This document shows positions 60,546 to 64,000 of a DNA stretch of 64,000 nucleotides, one piece after another. Made by a program: the position numbers and the translations under genes. The first letter of the stretch is position 1. Each line of letters begins with the position of its first letter. This DNA comes from Duganella sp. SG902 (GTDB lineage: Bacteria; Pseudomonadota; Gammaproteobacteria; Burkholderiales; Burkholderiaceae_D). The notes under the pieces are model-generated. The model did no database searches. It was not told the origin of the DNA and worked only from the letters and a program-made list of their open reading frames with translations. The DNA is taken from positions 186,001 to 250,000 of the forward strand of contig NZ_JABMJK010000008.1 of the NCBI RefSeq assembly GCF_013376005.1, in the 5' to 3' direction.

Positions 60546-63035
60546 ATGTTGAACAGAACCCGTTTCGTCGCCGCGCTGCTCGTGGCGAGCTCGGCAGTGC
60601 TACCAGGGTGTGGTGGCGATCAGGGCAGGGCGGAGGCGGCTGCCGCGCCGCAGGCGCGCATGCTGTCGGGAGGCGTGTCGGTCTCCCGCGTGTTCGCGCA
60701 TCCAGGCACACCGCTCACGCTGTCGGATCTGCAGACGCTCAAATCCTACGTCGATCAAGGCCGGGAGCCCTGGAAATCGGGCTTCAACCAGTTGGCGAAC
60801 GATGGCAAGTCCAGGCTCACCTACGTCATGGCGGGGCCGTTCGCGCAAGTAGGGCGCGCCCCGGACCTGAATCTCTGGCCTTGGCGCAACGACATGGTCG
60901 CCATTTGGAATCTTTCGCGGATGTGGTATTTCACCCGCAACGAGGACTATGCAAGAAAGGCGCGCGCCATCCTGTTGGCGTGGGCCACCACCCAGAAGGA
61001 GTTTTCGGGCCGTGAGTCGATGCTCGACCTGGGCGACTACGCCTACATGTTCGTGGGCGGGGCCGACATCCTGCGCGGCACCTGGAGCGGCTGGTCGGAG
61101 GACGACACGGCCACGGTGAAGAAATACTTCAAGGAGGTCCTGATACCGGCCTCGAACCCGTACGGCGAAAGCCAGTTCGGCGCCGCCAACAAGGGCGCGC
61201 TGGCCCTCGCCGCCAAAGGCTTGATGGCCATCTTCAACGACGATGCCGCGACGCTGGACCAGGTGGTTTACCAGACCCGCACGCTGGCCCACATCGGCCT
61301 GCGCAGCTCCAACGACATCGGCATGCTGGGCGACTCCCTGCGCGATCAGGGGCACGCCTACGGGCAGTTCCGTTCGCTGGTGATGCTGGCCGAGGCGCTG
61401 TGGAAGCAGGGCATCGACGTCTATTCCGATTTCGACAACCGCCTGCTGGCGGCGGGTGAATATTTCGCGCGCGTCAACGAGCTGGCGCCCACGCCGGCAC
61501 TGCCTTTCGGCACCACCGATGCCTACTACATCGCCGACAACACCAATCGCGGTTGGAGCGGCGCCGGTGGCGGAAGCATCGCGCTCAACCAGGTGCATGG
61601 AGCGTACGTGATCCGCAAGGGCTTGCAGGCGCCGTTTGTCACACAGCGGCGCCAGTGGACGCCGGTGGACGGCGGCAGCTTCATGTTCCTCAAGGACACC
61701 GACACCTCGACGGCCACGCCCGCGCCGGCGCTGTCGATTCCCGCGACCAGTTCGATCACCGCCGGATTCAGCAATGTCGATATCGGCGGCGCCACCCCGG
61801 CCGGCTCGGCCAGCTACGCGGCCGGCAAGTGGACCGTGAAGGGGGCGGGCAGCGACATCTGGGGCGGCGGCGACAGCGGCCACTTCACCTACGTCGCCCT
61901 CACCGGCGACAGCGCCATCGTCGCGAAGGTCGAATCGTTGCAGAACACCAGCGTGTCCGCCAAGGCGGGCGTGATGATGCGCACCAGCCTGGCGCCGGGC
62001 GCGCCGCGCGCCTGGATGGCCGTCACCAACCGCATCCAGGCCGAGCAGAACATGCAGGGGCTGGCCGTGTATGGCGGCTCGAACTACGGCAACAAGGCGC
62101 TTGCCATCGCCAGCGCCACGCCCTCGTATTGGCTGAAGCTGGAACGCATCGGCAACATCATCACCGGCTACATTTCGCCCGACGGCACCAACTGGGCCGC
62201 CACCGACGTCGGCCGCATCGACACGCCCGTGCCCGACACCATCTATGTCGGGCTGGTGGTGGCCTCGGTTGCCAACGGCACGCTGAACAGCTCCACCTTC
62301 AGCAACGTGCAGATCACCGGAGGTGACGGCGCCGCGCCAAGCGTCGTCCCGGCCGCGCCGGCGGCGCTGCTGGCGGCGCCGGGCGACGGCGCCGTTCCGC
62401 TGCGCTGGCAGCGTTCCTTCGGCGCCACCAGCTACACCGTCATGCGCGCCACCGCCAGCGGCGGCCCGTACACGGCCATCGCCTCCGGCCTCACGGGCGG
62501 CAGCTACACGGACAAGTCGGTCACCAACGACGTCACCTATTACTACGCGGTGACGGCCTCCAACGCCGCCGGCGCCAGCGGACTCTCTCCCGCCGACAGC
62601 GCCACGCCGGCGCGCGCCATGGTGAACGTGGCCGTCGGCGGCGCCGCCACTGACAGTGCCGGCAACGCGGCCAACGCCGGCAGCGCCTTCGATCTGAACT
62701 CGGCGACGGAGTGGTTCTACACGGGCGTGAGCGGCTGGCTGCGTTACGACCTCGGTCATACCGAGGTCGTAAGCCGCTACACGGTCGTCAGCGCCAACGA
62801 CAAGGTCGAGCGCGACCCCAGGGACTGGCGCTTCCAGGGCTCGAACGATGGCGCGAGCTGGACCACGCTCGACACCCAGAGCAACCAGGTGTTCGCCAGC
62901 CGCTACGCGCTGAAAAGCTACACGATCGCCAGCCCGGCCGCCTACCGCTACTACCGGCTCGACATCACGGCCAACAACGGCGACAGCACCTTTACCGACC
63001 TTTCCGAAGTAGGGTTGTTCGTTTCCAAACCGTAG
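60546..63035 (+). CDS. Alginate-lyase-like multidomain lipoprotein
   Basis: An 829-residue secreted protein with lipobox LPGC near residue 22. Residues about 45-385 are an alpha/alpha-toroid of the alginate-lyase family (NDMVAIWNLSRMWYFTRNEDYARKARAILLAW, LGDSLRDQGHAYGQ). A concanavalin-like sandwich (about 395-590) follows, then a fibronectin-III module (about 605-690, VPLRWQRSFGATSYTVMRA) and a discoidin/F5-8C domain (about 695-829, NSATEWFYTGVSGWLRYDLG). The layout suggests a cell-bound enzyme that binds and splits an acidic polysaccharide; the substrate is inferred only. GAGAGG before the ATG at 60546 settles the start. Confidence 0.88.
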   Translation: MLNRTRFVAALLVASSAVLPGCGGDQGRAEAAAAPQARMLSGGVSVSRVFAHPGTPLTLSDLQTLKSYVDQGREPWKSGFNQLANDGKSRLTYVMAGPFAQVGRAPDLNLWPWRNDMVAIWNLSRMWYFTRNEDYARKARAILLAWATTQKEFSGRESMLDLGDYAYMFVGGADILRGTWSGWSEDDTATVKKYFKEVLIPASNPYGESQFGAANKGALALAAKGLMAIFNDDAATLDQVVYQTRTLAHIGLRSSNDIGMLGDSLRDQGHAYGQFRSLVMLAEALWKQGIDVYSDFDNRLLAAGEYFARVNELAPTPALPFGTTDAYYIADNTNRGWSGAGGGSIALNQVHGAYVIRKGLQAPFVTQRRQWTPVDGGSFMFLKDTDTSTATPAPALSIPATSSITAGFSNVDIGGATPAGSASYAAGKWTVKGAGSDIWGGGDSGHFTYVALTGDSAIVAKVESLQNTSVSAKAGVMMRTSLAPGAPRAWMAVTNRIQAEQNMQGLAVYGGSNYGNKALAIASATPSYWLKLERIGNIITGYISPDGTNWAATDVGRIDTPVPDTIYVGLVVASVANGTLNSSTFSNVQITGGDGAAPSVVPAAPAALLAAPGDGAVPLRWQRSFGATSYTVMRATASGGPYTAIASGLTGGSYTDKSVTNDVTYYYAVTASNAAGASGLSPADSATPARAMVNVAVGGAATDSAGNAANAGSAFDLNSATEWFYTGVSGWLRYDLGHTEVVSRYTVVSANDKVERDPRDWRFQGSNDGASWTTLDTQSNQVFASRYALKSYTIASPAAYRYYRLDITANNGDSTFTDLSEVGLFVSKP

Positions 63036-63118
63036 CAAGCAGGCCGGTGGAGGGCGCGTCCGGCGTGCATCGCCGTCGTGCTAGGATGTATGGTGAAAAA
63101 ATCCTCTTGGGAGCACGT

Positions 63119-64000
63119 ATGGCTGGCGCTGTAAGCAGGAAGCAGTGGTTCGCTCTGATCGTCGCGGTGACGCTTACCGCGCATTACTTCTTCTTCCGCG
63201 TGCCCTTCGTCGCCAACGACTATGGCCGCAACATGGCGGAATGGCCTCTGCTGGCTGATGCGTTGATTTCCTTCCCGCTGCTGTACTACTTCATGTTCCG
63301 GCCGTCGCTCAAGCAGTTTCTGACGGCGTGTCTGGCGATAGCCACCGCCGGCGTGCTGGCCGGCCGCATGCTGATACCGGAGGAGAGCAAGCAGCTGTGG
63401 CGCGGTATCGAGGGCTACTGGCTGCAGCTGGTGCTGGCCGAGGCGGCGCTGGAGATCTATCTGCTGGTGCTGGTGGTGCGCCGCGTGAAGGCCTTGCTGC
63501 GCCTGAGCGGCAATGTTGACGAGGCGCTGGAGAGCGCGATCCATGCGCGCTTTGGCAAGAGCGGCTTCGCGCCGTTCGCCCTGTTCGAGATGCGCATCTG
63601 GTACTACGGCCTGTTCATGCGCAAGGGTGAGCGGCTGCGCTATCGCGGCGAGCAGCACTTCAGCTATGACAAGAACGATGGCAATGTCTCCAACCAGTTC
63701 GCGTTCATCATGGTGATGTTGTTCGAGCTGCCGCTGTCGCACCTGATGCTGCACCTGATGTCGGTGAAGCCTTGGGTGGCGTGGCTGGCCGATATCCTGA
63801 CCTTGTGGTCCATGCTGTACTTGGTGGCGGAATATCGCGCCAGCCAATGGCGTCCGGTTTCGCTGGACCGCGAAGCGCTGCTGATCCGCAATGGTGTGTT
63901 TGCGCGCGACCGCGAGATCGACTACAGCATGATCGAATCGGTGGTCCGCTGCGAGGAGAATATCCGCCGCCAACGCGGCATCCTCCGTTATCGGCAGTTC
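63119..64000 (+). CDS. Membrane protein with PH-like C-terminal part (3' end outside the window)
   Basis: An open frame of 294 codons from the ATG at 63119 runs off the window end. GGGAG lies 5 bp upstream. At least five hydrophobic helices are visible: WFALIVAVTLTAHYFFF, LLADALISFPLLYYFM, FLTACLAIATAGVLAG, LQLVLAEAALEIYLLVLVV, and two near 200-240. They are followed by LDREALLIRNGVFARDREIDYSMIESVV, which looks like the start of a bacterial PH (YdbT-like) domain. Function is not known. Confidence 0.75.
   Translation, partial: MAGAVSRKQWFALIVAVTLTAHYFFFRVPFVANDYGRNMAEWPLLADALISFPLLYYFMFRPSLKQFLTACLAIATAGVLAGRMLIPEESKQLWRGIEGYWLQLVLAEAALEIYLLVLVVRRVKALLRLSGNVDEALESAIHARFGKSGFAPFALFEMRIWYYGLFMRKGERLRYRGEQHFSYDKNDGNVSNQFAFIMVMLFELPLSHLMLHLMSVKPWVAWLADILTLWSMLYLVAEYRASQWRPVSLDREALLIRNGVFARDREIDYSMIESVVRCEENIRRQRGILRYRQF

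Overview
The window is GC-rich DNA with a typical betaproteobacterial gene style: tight operons with 1-14 bp start/stop overlaps, several two-component and c-di-GMP genes, TonB receptors and glycosidases. The aryl polyene cluster and the overall gene content suggest Burkholderiales, most likely Oxalobacteraceae (Duganella/Massilia/Janthinobacterium-like). This is inference from protein character; no database search was possible.

Region 1 (1-14882, +): most of an aryl polyene (APE) pigment operon that begins left of the window. In order it encodes the end of a small membrane protein, a fused adenylate-forming ligase/dehydratase, a GT2 glycosyltransferase, a LpxL-type acyltransferase, an MIO ammonia-lyase, a thioesterase, a LolA-like carrier, an MMPL exporter, a halogenase-like flavoprotein, a DUF3261-type lipoprotein, a ketosynthase, a dehydratase, a ketoreductase, a second ketosynthase, a small secreted protein and a Sfp-type phosphopantetheinyl transferase. 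The ammonia-lyase would make an aryl starter. The ketosynthase/reductase/dehydratase set would extend it as a polyene. The acyl- and glycosyltransferases would attach it to lipid, and the carrier and exporter would move it to the outer membrane. The acyl carrier proteins and chain-length factor are not seen and probably lie upstream.

Region 2 (14883-22906): a polysaccharide deacetylase, a methyltransferase, a TonB-like protein, a LuxR/NarX-type two-component pair, a PIN-domain toxin-antitoxin pair, a fused MFS-PlsC phospholipid protein and a secreted lipoprotein of unknown role.

Region 3 (22907-28161, -): a membrane diguanylate cyclase, a double-domain KaiC-like ATPase and a hybrid histidine kinase with a pseudo-receiver at its N-terminus.

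Region 4 (28315-36479): an RND tripartite efflux operon with a TetR regulator and a clear palindromic operator, then a fumarylacetoacetate-hydrolase-family enzyme and a sirtuin.

Region 5 (36550-39630): tRNA-Pro(GGG) followed by a 3 kb AT-richer island bounded by a 63-bp direct repeat (60/63 identical) of the tRNA 3' end. The island holds broken phage antirepressor remnants, an unknown 302-aa protein behind a perfect palindrome, and a HEPN-like protein. No integrase is present.

Region 6 (39740-48078): a TonB-dependent receptor, a YfiR-like periplasmic protein, a CHASE-type hybrid kinase with HPt, and a REC-GGDEF-EAL-REC protein. All are nearly contiguous and look like one envelope-to-c-di-GMP signalling operon.

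Region 7 (48086-51067): three TadE/TadG-like pseudopilin-type genes and a VOC protein.

Region 8 (51085-64000): a LacI-controlled beta-glucan locus with a sugar-binding protein, a LacI regulator, GH5, GH1 and GH3 enzymes and an MFS sugar transporter. Matching operators lie in front of the first and third genes, and a hairpin terminator sits in the leader of the first. Then come an alginate-lyase-like lipoprotein and a truncated membrane protein. Two copies of a REP-like GC-rich inverted repeat lie in intergenic space here.
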